Counted from the stretch's first letter, positions 17,926 to 27,476 are shown. The stretch: 64,000 nucleotides of DNA from CAJQQY01 sp045106765 (GCA_045106765.1 JBGCFD010000154.1:27088-91087), one strand, 5' to 3'. Made by a program: numbers and translations. Notes: generated by a model from the sequence alone, not told the origin.

Positions 17926-20247
17926 TTATTTATCAGTTTTAAAATTTTTCTTCGATTTTGAATATAAAGCCATCAATACTCTTTCAGGGGTAATCGGTGA
18001 AACATAATCAAAGTCAGCTTCTGAATTAAATGCTCGAACCGCATCTCGAATCGCAAAGTAAGCACCGATCCCATACATCAAAGGTGGTTCACCAACGGCC
18101 TTAGATTTGTAAATGGCTAAGTTGTTTGCCCGCAGCGGCAAGAAGGAGGTATTAATCGTTTTAGGAACAGAATATATATCTGGAATTTTATAAGTAGAAA
18201 GAGCATTACTAAGTAATTTCCCTTTTTGATTAAAGAGGATTTCTTCCATGGTCATCCAACCAATTCCTTGCACCAAGCCGCCTTCTATTTGTCCAAGGTC
18301 AACGAGTTCGTTGATTGTTTCTCCCACATCATGGACAACATGCACATCATCAATTTCATAAATTCCTCTCAAACAATCTACTGTCGTCGTAAGTAATGCA
18401 GTTCCATAAACATGATAAGCAAAAGGATGTCCCTTTCCTGTTTCTTTGTCAAAATTAATCCTTGGAGTGGCGTAATGACCTTTGGCACTTAGATTAATTC
18501 GTTGGGAAAAAGCATCGGTCACAACCTGCAACCAAGGAATTTCTTTTCCATTTTTGGCAATAGTGATTTTTCCATTTTGAAAAAAAATAGGCGTAGAGTC
18601 TTCCAAGTTAAAAGCATTTTGGATCATATTTTTTAACCTATCTTTAATTTGCTGGCAAGCGTCTAACAATGCTTTTCCGTTGAGGTCGGCAGTTGCACTT
18701 GCGGCAGAGGGAGAAGTGTTGGCAACTCTGGTAGTGTTGGTCGTTTCCAATTTTATCAATTCAGGAGCGATCCCAAATTCTCTAGCTGTGACTTGAACCA
18801 TTTTTGTATTTACTCCTTGCCCCATTTCTATAGCACCTGTGCTTACGCCAACCGTTCCGTCAGTATAAATATGGGCCAAGGCACGAGCATGATTCATCAT
18901 CGTGTTGGTAAATGAAATTCCAAAACAAATTGGCATCAATGCTAAACCTTTTTTAGAAAATGTATTTGTATTGTTATAAGATTCAATGTCTGTTCTTATT
19001 TTTTCAATATTATATTTTTTATCGAGTTCTTCCCAACTATTTTTTGCTTCCCCATTTTCTACTATTTGTCCATAAGGAAATTCATCGCCATCGTTCAATA
19101 AATTACTTTGTTGAATTTCAGTAGCATTAACTTTTAAAATTCTTGCGGCATGATCAATGGCTGCTTCCATTACAAACATTCCTTGAGGTCCACCAAATCC
19201 TCGAAAGGCAGTATTGGGCGGAAGATTAGTTTTGCAACAATGCGCTTTTAAAATAACATTTGGAATAAAATAACTATTCGTTGCATGGAAAAGTGTTCGT
19301 TCCAAAACAGCAGGAGACAAGTCTGCGGCAGCTCCTCCATTTTGAAAAAAGGAAGCTTCATACGCAATGATTTTTAAATTTTTGTCTAAACCAATTTTAT
19401 AGTCACTTCGATAAGGATGCCGTTTTCCAGTCATCCGCATATCTTCCATTCGATGCAAAATACACTTGGCTGGTTTTTTCAAAACCCACGCCACTAGTGC
19501 CGTCATTGCAGCAAAAGGATTCGCTTGATCTTCCTTTCCACCAAACCCTCCACCAATTCGAGTGACATCAACTTCCACTTTATTCATTCCAATTCCGAGC
19601 ACTCGGGCAACCGCTTTTTGTACTTGAGTAGGCCCTTGAGTGGAGCTGTGAATTTTTATACTTCCATGTTCCATCGGGTAGGCATACGCTCCTTGCGTTT
19701 CCAAATATAAATGTTCTTGTCCACCTGAGTCGGCAGATCCTTCAAAAATATATGCGGCTTTTTCGAATGCTTTTTTACTATTACCTAACTGGAAAGTTCT
19801 TGAGTTGGATAAAAATTGCCCTTGGAGAAAAGCTTCTTTGGGATCAACAATCGCAGGTAATTCTTCGATGTCGATTTTGATTTTTTCTAAGGCTTCTTCT
19901 GCTACAATTTCACTTTCTGCGACTACCAATAAAATCGCTTGACCTCTAAAATGAACTTCCTCTTCTGCCAATAAAGGTTCGTCTTGAATAATTCCTCCAA
20001 TTTGATTTTCTCCAGGAATATCTTGTTGGGAAAAAATCTTAACGACTCCTAACAGTTGTTCTGCTTCCGAAAAATCAATTGATTTAATTTTTCCATGAGC
20101 AACTGGCGAATCAAAAATTTTGATAAACAAAGTACCTTGCATTGTTGGAATATCATCAACATAAGTACTCTTGCCAGTCACATGCCCGATGGCATCTATA
20201 TTGGCAATGATTTTTTTATCCTTGAGTTTTTTTAGGGGATCAATCAT
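17926..20247 (-). CDS. xdhB: Xanthine dehydrogenase molybdopterin-binding subunit
   Basis: 773 residues, the usual length for the XdhB subunit. It begins with the a/b hammerhead domain (IGHVTGKSTYVDDIP). The cofactor motifs GGGFGGKEDQ (about 232-241), FRGFGGPQG and GEPPLMYGIGAYF are intact; the last contains the catalytic glutamate. The enzyme hydroxylates hypoxanthine and xanthine to urate, passing electrons to the XdhA iron-sulfur and FAD sites. The start ATG overlaps the xdhA stop by 4 bases. With guanine deaminase upstream, the operon would convert guanine to urate. I see no gene for later urate breakdown in the window. Confidence 0.95.
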   Translation of the reverse strand: MIDPLKKLKDKKIIANIDAIGHVTGKSTYVDDIPTMQGTLFIKIFDSPVAHGKIKSIDFSEAEQLLGVVKIFSQQDIPGENQIGGIIQDEPLLAEEEVHFRGQAILLVVAESEIVAEEALEKIKIDIEELPAIVDPKEAFLQGQFLSNSRTFQLGNSKKAFEKAAYIFEGSADSGGQEHLYLETQGAYAYPMEHGSIKIHSSTQGPTQVQKAVARVLGIGMNKVEVDVTRIGGGFGGKEDQANPFAAMTALVAWVLKKPAKCILHRMEDMRMTGKRHPYRSDYKIGLDKNLKIIAYEASFFQNGGAAADLSPAVLERTLFHATNSYFIPNVILKAHCCKTNLPPNTAFRGFGGPQGMFVMEAAIDHAARILKVNATEIQQSNLLNDGDEFPYGQIVENGEAKNSWEELDKKYNIEKIRTDIESYNNTNTFSKKGLALMPICFGISFTNTMMNHARALAHIYTDGTVGVSTGAIEMGQGVNTKMVQVTAREFGIAPELIKLETTNTTRVANTSPSAASATADLNGKALLDACQQIKDRLKNMIQNAFNLEDSTPIFFQNGKITIAKNGKEIPWLQVVTDAFSQRINLSAKGHYATPRINFDKETGKGHPFAYHVYGTALLTTTVDCLRGIYEIDDVHVVHDVGETINELVDLGQIEGGLVQGIGWMTMEEILFNQKGKLLSNALSTYKIPDIYSVPKTINTSFLPLRANNLAIYKSKAVGEPPLMYGIGAYFAIRDAVRAFNSEADFDYVSPITPERVLMALYSKSKKNFKTDK

Positions 20248-21668
20248 CTTTTTAGCATTTTAGTGATCGGTTCGATGACTCCAAAAAATTCTATAAAATG
20301 AGTCAAAATTAACTGTCGCAACAACAGCCGTTTATATTCAGCAGTTCCTCTAGCATCGCTGATAGGAGAGATTTCTTGGTTGACAATTTTAAAAAAATCA
20401 TTCAAAACCTCGTCGGTTAATTTTTTGTTTTTTAAAAAACCAGCAGACTCAAATAAGTACTTTGGAATAGGACCAACTCCTCCTGCGGAAATATGAATTA
20501 TAGAGATTTCTCCTTCTTTATTTAAACTGATTTGACAAGCAGAATTGACACTCGCAATATCTAGGTGAGTTCGTTTACTTACTTTTTCAAAATTAAAATG
20601 AGTGGAATCATCAGGAACTGAAAATTGAATAGACTCGATAAATTCAGCAGGAGATTTATCGATTTTTTTATAATCTAAAAAAAAGTCTTTTAAAGCTATC
20701 GTTCGGGTATTTCCATTCTCATTTAAAATAATAGAACTATCCAAAGCAAGAAAAAAAATAGTCATATCTCCGATCGGCGAAGCATTGACAAAATTTCCAG
20801 CTAAGGTTGCCATGTTTCTAATTGGCGTCGAAGAGACTAATTTTAAGTGCTTTTTTAAATTTGGAAATATATTGTTAAAAACTGGTGATTCTTCCAAATC
20901 AGTAACAGTTGCAGATGCACCAATTTTACAAATCTCATCTTTGATTGCAATGCCTTTTAAGTTTTGATTATCAAATTTATTTTTAACAAAAGCTTTTCTA
21001 ATCACTTCAGGTTTTTGCACCAATAAATCTGTACCACCACCTAAAAAATATTCTGTAGAAGTATTGTTAGAAAAAACTTTAGGGGCTAATTTTTTATTTA
21101 AATCAACTAACCTAGATTTGATGTTAATCATATATTTCGGCAAATGACCCTTTTCTACGAGCCAAGGAATTTTTTGAGTGGTTGGTTTATTTTTTAATTG
21201 ATCACAAAAAGCATCAGTTGCTCGTTCGATAGATTTATAACCGGTGCATCGACAAATATTTCCATCAATAGATTTTATCGCATTTGTTGAATCAACCGTT
21301 TTATCCGATAAGGCAAATCCAGTAAAAGACATAATAAAACCTGGTGTACAAAATCCACATTGCGTTCCATTATTATTGACCATTAAAGATTGAATAGGAG
21401 TGAGGTCTTTCCGATTAATACCTTCGATAGTTAAAATATGTTTTCCATGAATATTAATCAAAGGAGTGATGCAAGAAGTCATGGATTGATAAATGAGTTC
21501 TCCGTTTTTTAATTCTCCTACAAGGATTGTACATGCACCACAGTCACCTTCTCGACATCCAACTTTAGTCCCTGTCAATTGTTTTTCATATCGAACAAAA
21601 TCCAAAACAGTACTTCCTTTTGAAAGATCTGAGTGGATAATTTTATCATTTAAAATAAATTGGATCAT
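20244..21668 (-). CDS. xdhA: Xanthine dehydrogenase small subunit (2Fe-2S and FAD)
   Basis: 474 residues. The first 2Fe-2S cluster ligands are in CREGDCGACTILVG (near 38-51) plus the later TSC. The second, all-helical cluster domain has QCGFCTPG and NICRCTGYKSI. The FAD-binding domain follows (YFLGGGTDLLVQKPE; ATLAGNFVNASPIGD), then the CO dehydrogenase flavoprotein C-terminal domain. It transfers electrons from the molybdenum site in XdhB to NAD. A four-base overlap with xdhB indicates translational coupling. The 113-base gap to the upstream deaminase contains only the repeated word aacgtt/aacgtc, so one transcript is plausible. Confidence 0.95.
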   Translation of the reverse strand: MIQFILNDKIIHSDLSKGSTVLDFVRYEKQLTGTKVGCREGDCGACTILVGELKNGELIYQSMTSCITPLINIHGKHILTIEGINRKDLTPIQSLMVNNNGTQCGFCTPGFIMSFTGFALSDKTVDSTNAIKSIDGNICRCTGYKSIERATDAFCDQLKNKPTTQKIPWLVEKGHLPKYMINIKSRLVDLNKKLAPKVFSNNTSTEYFLGGGTDLLVQKPEVIRKAFVKNKFDNQNLKGIAIKDEICKIGASATVTDLEESPVFNNIFPNLKKHLKLVSSTPIRNMATLAGNFVNASPIGDMTIFFLALDSSIILNENGNTRTIALKDFFLDYKKIDKSPAEFIESIQFSVPDDSTHFNFEKVSKRTHLDIASVNSACQISLNKEGEISIIHISAGGVGPIPKYLFESAGFLKNKKLTDEVLNDFFKIVNQEISPISDARGTAEYKRLLLRQLILTHFIEFFGVIEPITKMLKR

Positions 21669-21781
21669 TTTTGAAATCGTTTTAAGTTGGACGTTTTTCG
21701 AAATGGTTTGATTTTTTTTTTAGAAGATTAATTCTGAGAAGTAAACGTAAAACGTTCAACGTCTAACGTTCAAAAAAAAAA

Positions 21782-22258
21782 TCAATACTCCGTTTTATCC
21801 TCTTTGCTTTCCCACAATTTAAAAACTTCATTTCCTTCTGCATTCATCATCTGCTCTGTTTTGATACTTCGATCTTGGATATTCAGATTTAATTCTTTAT
21901 AAATAAAATCATCATCAAATCCAATTCTGGCAGCATCTTCCTTTGTGCAAGCATAAAACATTTTATCAGGACGAGCCCAATAAATTGCACCAAGACACAT
22001 CGGACAAGGTTCGCAAGAAGTATAAATGATGCAACCGTCTAACTGAAAAGTATCTAACTCTTGGCAAGCATTTCGAATAGCGACGACCTCTGCATGAGCA
22101 GTTGGATCATTAGAAGAAGTGACTCTATTATTTCCTTCGGCGATAATTTTGCCATCTTTTACGATGACTGCTCCAAAAGGTCCTCCATCATTAGATTCCA
22201 TTCCTTTACGAGAAATATCAATGGCGCGTTGCATAAAATATTTGTGATCTTTAGTCAT
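21782..22258 (-). CDS. Guanine deaminase-like nucleoside/base deaminase (CDA fold)
   Basis: 158 residues from the ATG at 22258. A longer frame reaches 22327, but its first 23 residues are atypical and lie on the predicted transcription start. The zinc and catalytic motifs are HAEVVAIRNA and CEPCPMCLGAIYW. DGGPFGAVIVKDGKII and NRVTSSNDPTAHAE match the GuaD-type guanine deaminases and distinguish them from TadA. It would turn guanine into xanthine, the substrate of the adjacent xanthine dehydrogenase, which supports the assignment. It acts in the cytoplasm as a dimer in known relatives. tRNA adenosine deaminase is the less likely alternative. Confidence 0.87.
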   Translation of the reverse strand: MTKDHKYFMQRAIDISRKGMESNDGGPFGAVIVKDGKIIAEGNNRVTSSNDPTAHAEVVAIRNACQELDTFQLDGCIIYTSCEPCPMCLGAIYWARPDKMFYACTKEDAARIGFDDDFIYKELNLNIQDRSIKTEQMMNAEGNEVFKLWESKEDKTEY

Positions 22259-22327
22259 GTAATGATTTCTTTTTTTAATTTTAAAAATTGAGATTTGCTC
22301 AGAGAAATATTCGATTTGATTCAGCAT

Positions 22328-22360
22328 CTAAATTAAGATTTTTAAGAGAAGAATACCAAA
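22328..22360 (-). promoter_or_regulatory. Possible Bacteroidota-type promoter for the purine operon
   Basis: Read on the minus strand, TTTG (22357-22360) is followed after 21 bases by TAATTTAG (22328-22335), one mismatch from TAnnTTTG. Predicted start near 22321, which would place the 22327 ATG upstream of the transcript and favours 22258. The spacer is slightly long. Confidence 0.35.
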
Positions 22361-22453
22361 TCGAAAAGTTTAATATACTGAAAAAATGGTAAGTGTTGCA
22401 ATATGCTTATTATTCATTAATAGGGATAATTAGTAGAAAAATTAAAATAAATA

Positions 22454-23638
22454 ATGCCGAAAATTGATTCTCTCAACCAACAGAGATCTAACGATATTTT
22501 ACTGATTGTAGGGATTTTGTTTGTTGCTATCAATTTACGTCCTGCCCTTGCTAGTATCGGTCCGTTGATTGAAGATATACGACAAGCGACAGGACTTTCT
22601 AGTGGACTTTTAGGTTTGTTGACTACCTTACCTTTGATTGCGTTTGGTTTTATTTCTACCTTAACGCCATTATTCACCAGACGATTTGGAATTGGTGGAA
22701 CCTTATTTGGGGCGATGCTATTATTAACGATTGGTATTGCCATTCGATCTATTGTATGGTTGCCTGCTTTATTTTTAGGAACACTAATTTCGGGTGTTGC
22801 GATCGCTTTTGGAAATGTATTGTTACCTAGCTTAACTAAGCGTAATTTCGAATCGAATTCAGGATTAATAACCAGCCTATATTCTAGTATGATGGCGGTA
22901 GGAGCAGCATTGGCTGCAGGGGTTAGTGTTCCGTTAGCGCATAATTTTGGATTGGGTTGGCGGGGTTCTCTTGGAGTGTGGGCCATCTTATCTTTGGTTG
23001 CTTTTTTTGTTTGGTTACCGCAATTATTCCGTTTGAAAAAATCCAGTTCTAATCGAAGTTACATAAAGGCAATGAAAAAGTTAAGTGGTTCAAGAACAGC
23101 TTGGCAAGTGGCGTTATTTATGGGACTTCAGTCATTAGTTTTTTACGTCATCTTGGCTTGGCTTCCTGCCATCTTACAAAGTAGAGGATATGATGCTTCC
23201 TTTTCTGGGTGGATGCTTTCTCTAGCACAAGCTACAGGAATTTTAGGTGCACTAACTATTCCTTTTTTGGCAGGAAAGAAAAAAGATCAGCGTGGTATTG
23301 TGTTATTTTTATTTATAGTGGAATTGATTAGTTTGATTGGATTATTTCTTCCTCAGTTGGAATGGGTTGCTGTCTGGGTTTCTCTACTTGGTTTTGTTAT
23401 GGGGAGTACTTTTGGGTTGTCTTTACTTTTTATCGTTCTTCGTTCCCAAGATGCAGAATCTGCAACAGAACTATCCGGAATGGCTCAGTCGATTGGGTAT
23501 TTTGTAGCAGCGATTGGGCCGATTATTTTTGGTAGCCTCTTTGATTTGACAGGGAGTTGGACCTATCCTTTTGTTTTCCTTTTTGTGGTTTCATTTCTAA
23601 AAATGGTTACAGGGCTAGGAGTCGGAAAGGAAGTATGA
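22454..23638 (+). CDS. MFS transporter, CynX/NimT family
   Basis: 394 residues with about twelve membrane helices. The opening INLRPALASIGPLIEDIRQATGLSSGLLGLLTTLPLIAFG is the hallmark of the CynX/NimT (2-nitroimidazole or cyanate transporter) group. The central loop LKKSSSNRSYIKAMKKL separates two six-helix halves, and the second half has GSTFGLSLLFIVLRSQDAESATELSGMAQSIGY. It sits in the inner membrane. The gene is divergent from the purine catabolism operon (195 bases from the deaminase start), so a purine-related substrate is conceivable, but nothing in the sequence proves it. The family's substrates are poorly known. Confidence 0.88.
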   Translation: MPKIDSLNQQRSNDILLIVGILFVAINLRPALASIGPLIEDIRQATGLSSGLLGLLTTLPLIAFGFISTLTPLFTRRFGIGGTLFGAMLLLTIGIAIRSIVWLPALFLGTLISGVAIAFGNVLLPSLTKRNFESNSGLITSLYSSMMAVGAALAAGVSVPLAHNFGLGWRGSLGVWAILSLVAFFVWLPQLFRLKKSSSNRSYIKAMKKLSGSRTAWQVALFMGLQSLVFYVILAWLPAILQSRGYDASFSGWMLSLAQATGILGALTIPFLAGKKKDQRGIVLFLFIVELISLIGLFLPQLEWVAVWVSLLGFVMGSTFGLSLLFIVLRSQDAESATELSGMAQSIGYFVAAIGPIIFGSLFDLTGSWTYPFVFLFVVSFLKMVTGLGVGKEV

Positions 23639-23726
23639 TAAATAGTTTTGAAAGTTGACTTGTCTTTTGGAGGAAACTTATACAGTAATCAAAATATATC
23701 CTTACTTTAAAATAGGTGAATTTGAA

Positions 23727-23800
23727 TAGTGTCTTGTCCTAAAATAGTTACAGATGAAAAATACCAAAGGGTAAACTTATGGATTGATAAGTTATTTCAT
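23727..23800 (+). mobile_element. Possible remnant of an IS3-type element end
   Basis: The string tgtcttgtcctaaaatag (23730-23747) resembles the terminal inverted repeat of IS3-group elements. Right after it, ATG AAA AAT ACC AAA GGG (23754 onwards) matches a common transposase OrfA beginning (MKNTKG) but meets a stop at the seventh codon. No transposase body or second end is found, so if real it is a solo decayed end. It lies in the 326-base gap before the patatin gene; the rest of that gap is AT-rich with no clear gene. Confidence 0.35.
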
Positions 23801-23964
23801 TAAGAAGTGAAAATAATTAAATTTATTTTGTTAGGAATTTATTTTGTAATATATTGAAATCGAAAAGTTTAGCCAAAACCAATTTGAGAGAACTCACTAA
23901 GAATTATTAAGTTAACATTCATACTTTATTTAAGAAGGGAATATAATTTCAAATAATAAATTAT

Positions 23965-25968
23965 ATGCCTACTCTTAATGATCATTTTGAGAAAGATGAA
24001 AACTCAATTAACATAGACGATATTCGGAAATCTGTTTCTGATGATAATCTTGAATTAGTTCTTAAAAAACTAGAACCTTTTTTGGAAAAAAGTTTGTTCT
24101 CACAACAAAAACAAGAACGAATTACATTATCTAGTAGGCTTAATAAATTAAATAGGGAAAATCGTTTGGGGATACTCAACCCTAGTGAGTATAGAATTGA
24201 ATATAATAGAATTAGAAAAGCAACACTCGAATTTTTAGATGAACTTGAATTTTATATAAAAGAGAACCTAAAGAATACGGAAAAGGTAGAACTAGAAAAA
24301 CAGGAAGAGATCTTGAATGAAAATCTTTCTAAGCAGATTCAAGTACCAAATACTTTGATTAAGGATGAGAAAGTAATAACGCCTGATGTTGTTACCAATG
24401 AAGAAGATGAAACTATAAAAGATCATGTTCTAATAATGAAAGGAGGAGGGATAAAAGGATTAGCTTATGTTGGAGCTCTAAAAGAATTATATAAATATTA
24501 CAATTTTAATTGGTTTGCTGGAACATCTGCTGGAGCTATTGCTGCAGTATTATTGGCGAGCGGTTACACGACAGATGAATTAGAAAAAGAGTTAAGTACT
24601 GATATTCAACGTAAAATTCGGACAAATTTTTTAGTAAGAAAATTAAACAATGTAAGAGAGGAATATAAATTAGATAAAACATACCTATCACCAATTCTCC
24701 AATTTTTTGAAACGTTTTTATTATGTATTGGTTTCTTGTTATGGTTTCCAGTAATGATTATTAAAGGTGGAATTCATGAAGCAAAAGATTTTAATGACTG
24801 GATACAAACACTTCTTTCTGAAAAATTAGACAAAGCTACGGAAGTAAAATTAGAAGATTTACCCAAGAGAGTTTCTATTTATGCAACCAAGCGATACGAA
24901 GATGCTGTGATTTTTGATTCTCATGGTGTAAGAAATCAAACATCCGCAGCTTTTGCGGTAAGATGTAGTATGTCTATTCCATTTTATTTTACTCCACAAA
25001 GAAAAGAAGGATTATATGTTTTTGATGGAGGAGTACAGCATAATTACCCTGTAAATATATTGTTAGAAAATAATAAGGATGTTGATTTTATAGGACTTTA
25101 TCTTGGGGATGAGCATTTTAAAGGACATAAAAATACAAATAGTATTCTTTGTGATTTATTAAAAATAACAACGGAATCGAATGATTATAAGGCATTAAAA
25201 AAGTATGAAGATGAAACTGTTGTTATTGATGTGAATCCAATTTCTACCTTGGATTTTAAATTGTCTTCAAACGAGAAATCTTTTTTATTAGAATGTGGGA
25301 GAGTGTATGCTTTAAAATTTTTGAAAAAAAATAAGAAGTTAGGAGAAGATTTCGATTACAAAAGTGAGAAAGATAAGCTTGAAGTTTTTAGGAAAGAAAT
25401 AAAAAGAGAAAGACTAAATAAGCGATTGTGGCGATGGGGAAAACGGATTCCAATTATTCTAATTGTTGTTTTTTATTTTTTTATTTTTCAAAGTAAGAGC
25501 GATGTTATTAATGAGTTAGGATTAGAGGTTCATCTATTGACTCAGAAAGAAACTAGTAAATGTAACCTTAATGCATTTTTTCAACTTGAAAAGAAGAATT
25601 TTATATCAAAGGAATGTTTGCCAGAGGGTACTCTTAAAAGTGAAAGACTTAAAGTTTTTATAGGTGAACATGGAATTCAAGAATCAAAAGAGAAGTTTGA
25701 TTTAACAAAACATTTACAGCTTCCTTTTTCTTTCTATAAATCTTTCTATAAAGATTCAACGATAATCAAAATCTGTTTTGAAAACCCAAAAGAAAACGAA
25801 ATTGGATTTAAGATTGAATTAAAAGATCAATTTACACCTGACCTGTCAAATCCATCAATAGCAGATGATTGGTATCCATTCCTAAAAGAAAGTTTAATTA
25901 CAACATCCTTTGTTTACAAAAAAGGGTTTCCAAATAATAAATGTGTAACCTTAAAGTATAAAAAATGA
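23965..25968 (+). CDS. EAD11-like / patatin phospholipase / transmembrane effector-like protein
   Basis: 667 residues. Residues about 18-100 look like effector-associated domain 11: a helix with LVLKKLEPFL, then ITLSSRLNKLNRENRLGILNP and EYNRIRKATLEFLDEL. The patatin domain (about 153-450) has the oxyanion loop GGGIKG (160-165), nucleophile motif GTSAG with Ser188, and DGG with Asp354, so the catalytic dyad is intact. Hydrophobic segments lie at 249-267 and 494-509; the second is followed by an unrecognised 155-residue C-terminal domain. Patatins hydrolyse lipid acyl chains, and EADs are adaptor domains of bacterial conflict systems. The gene uses AGA more than its CGA-rich neighbours. It overlaps the next gene by 4 bases. 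Confidence 0.8.
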   Translation: MPTLNDHFEKDENSINIDDIRKSVSDDNLELVLKKLEPFLEKSLFSQQKQERITLSSRLNKLNRENRLGILNPSEYRIEYNRIRKATLEFLDELEFYIKENLKNTEKVELEKQEEILNENLSKQIQVPNTLIKDEKVITPDVVTNEEDETIKDHVLIMKGGGIKGLAYVGALKELYKYYNFNWFAGTSAGAIAAVLLASGYTTDELEKELSTDIQRKIRTNFLVRKLNNVREEYKLDKTYLSPILQFFETFLLCIGFLLWFPVMIIKGGIHEAKDFNDWIQTLLSEKLDKATEVKLEDLPKRVSIYATKRYEDAVIFDSHGVRNQTSAAFAVRCSMSIPFYFTPQRKEGLYVFDGGVQHNYPVNILLENNKDVDFIGLYLGDEHFKGHKNTNSILCDLLKITTESNDYKALKKYEDETVVIDVNPISTLDFKLSSNEKSFLLECGRVYALKFLKKNKKLGEDFDYKSEKDKLEVFRKEIKRERLNKRLWRWGKRIPIILIVVFYFFIFQSKSDVINELGLEVHLLTQKETSKCNLNAFFQLEKKNFISKECLPEGTLKSERLKVFIGEHGIQESKEKFDLTKHLQLPFSFYKSFYKDSTIIKICFENPKENEIGFKIELKDQFTPDLSNPSIADDWYPFLKESLITTSFVYKKGFPNNKCVTLKYKK

Positions 25969-27386
25969 AAAAATATTTAATCATTCTAACTATTCTGTTA
26001 TTTCAAGTTTTGATTTACGGTCAAAGACCAAATCCAGATTCACTTACATTTCTTGTTGAATTTGAGTATAAACTAACAAATAAAATACTTGATAAATTTA
26101 AGTTGAATAGAGAATTAAAAAAGGTATTTGCTAAAAAATTAATTGAAAAGTATTGGTGTGAATTTAATATTTCAAATTTAGGGATAGAAGTAGAAGGTAA
26201 ACTTAGACAGAAAGAAGGTTATTATAAACTAGCAAGTGAAAGAGGATTAGTTGCATATATTAATATTCCTAATGATATTCCAAAAAGTGGAGTGGATATT
26301 AAGTGGGTTTTTTATTATATGGTAGATAGTATAAAAAGTGATTCACCATTATTAACCAATGATAATAAACAAATTATCTCCTTAAAAAAACCCCTTGTTG
26401 AATCCATATATTATATCAATGAAAATACATTTATTTCTGAAGAAACAATTAAACTTGGCTCTCCAGAAGAAATAACCGTAGATATAATTACTGATTATAT
26501 TGAGGAGAAATTATTTAACGAATCAGATAGTTTAGGTGGGTTTGTAGAGACGATTAAAAAATTAGAAACTATTAATCTAGAAAAGAACATAATTAATAAT
26601 TCTGATGTAAAAGGTTATTTTAGATTATTAAATTTTTTGGAACCTTATGTTCATGCAAACTCATTCTTAAATAATGAAGCAAAGTCTTTAAAAGAAAAAA
26701 TTGATACTTTCAAGAAATCTAATTCTTCAAATCTTAATTCAAGGGATTCATTAAGCATAGCCTATGCTTCAAAGATTTATTTTGATTATCAAAAATCAAT
26801 AGAAATAATAAATTATTATTATCGCAAACTTCGTTTAGTTCTTTTTTCGGAAACTTCTTTTCCACTATCACCACCTGATACACTTGGTATAGGTGAAGAC
26901 TCCTCTAAAAAACAACCATCTCTGAACTTTGCTTTCAATTCATTTGTAGGTGTTAATATTGCGAGAGAAGATATTGACCAACTTGATGATAATGTTGGAA
27001 TAAATTCTATTGGATTAACCACCCCCATCGGTATTAGTTTTTCAAGAGAATTTCAAAAACAAGGTTCTGTAGGAGTGTTCATGAGTTTTATAGATATAGG
27101 ATCAGCAGCTACAACTTTTCGATGGGATAATTCAACGGGGATGGGAACAATTAATGAATTTCCAGAACTTACATTCAGAAATTTATGGTCTCCAGGACTT
27201 TTTGTAGTTTATCAATTTAATAATAGATCTCCTTTTTGGTTTGGAGTTGGTTTACAGGAGAGTCCTTTGAGAAAAGTTGAAATAAGTGGGATCGAGGAAT
27301 CCCTTGGAGGAGTACGTGCTAGTATATTTTTTGCATACCATATTCCTATTTTTAAATTTAAATTTTCACGGAATAAAGAAAACTAA
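25965..27386 (+). CDS. Signal-peptide protein coupled to the patatin gene, probable outer-membrane protein
   Basis: 473 residues; no family recognised. A signal peptide (1-19, cut after LIYG or YGQ) directs export. The middle (about 40-290) is rich in charged helices and strands without a known motif. The last 150 residues alternate strand and turn (SFVGVNIAREDIDQ, GISFSREFQKQGSVGVFMSF, LWSPGLFVVYQF, FWFGVGLQ, GGVRASIFFAYHI), which looks like the end of an outer-membrane beta-barrel. The ATG overlaps the patatin stop (ATGA), so the two proteins are made together. A role as partner, sensor or immunity factor of the patatin protein is inference only. Confidence 0.65.
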   Translation: MKKYLIILTILLFQVLIYGQRPNPDSLTFLVEFEYKLTNKILDKFKLNRELKKVFAKKLIEKYWCEFNISNLGIEVEGKLRQKEGYYKLASERGLVAYINIPNDIPKSGVDIKWVFYYMVDSIKSDSPLLTNDNKQIISLKKPLVESIYYINENTFISEETIKLGSPEEITVDIITDYIEEKLFNESDSLGGFVETIKKLETINLEKNIINNSDVKGYFRLLNFLEPYVHANSFLNNEAKSLKEKIDTFKKSNSSNLNSRDSLSIAYASKIYFDYQKSIEIINYYYRKLRLVLFSETSFPLSPPDTLGIGEDSSKKQPSLNFAFNSFVGVNIAREDIDQLDDNVGINSIGLTTPIGISFSREFQKQGSVGVFMSFIDIGSAATTFRWDNSTGMGTINEFPELTFRNLWSPGLFVVYQFNNRSPFWFGVGLQESPLRKVEISGIEESLGGVRASIFFAYHIPIFKFKFSRNKEN

Positions 27387-27428
27387 GATTCTTTATTCGA
27401 ATGAATAATTTTTTTGATAAGCTTAGAA

Positions 27429-27473
27429 TAAAAAATCCCTCTTGCAAAATCGATTTGTAAGAGGGGATTTTTT
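27429..27473. terminator. Bidirectional terminator between the patatin operon and ssrA
   Basis: A stem of about 18 base pairs (aaaatccctcttgcaaaat with atttgtaagaggggatttt) has an A-run on the left and a T-run on the right. It can terminate the plus-strand operon ending at 27386 and the minus-strand tmRNA. Confidence 0.85.
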
Positions 27474-27476
27474 AGG

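Noticed and set aside
22417..22986. 189-codon minus-strand frame opposite the MFS transporter
   Set aside because: Antisense shadow of a clear transporter gene; composition is Pro/Asn/Ile-rich, without a family pattern.
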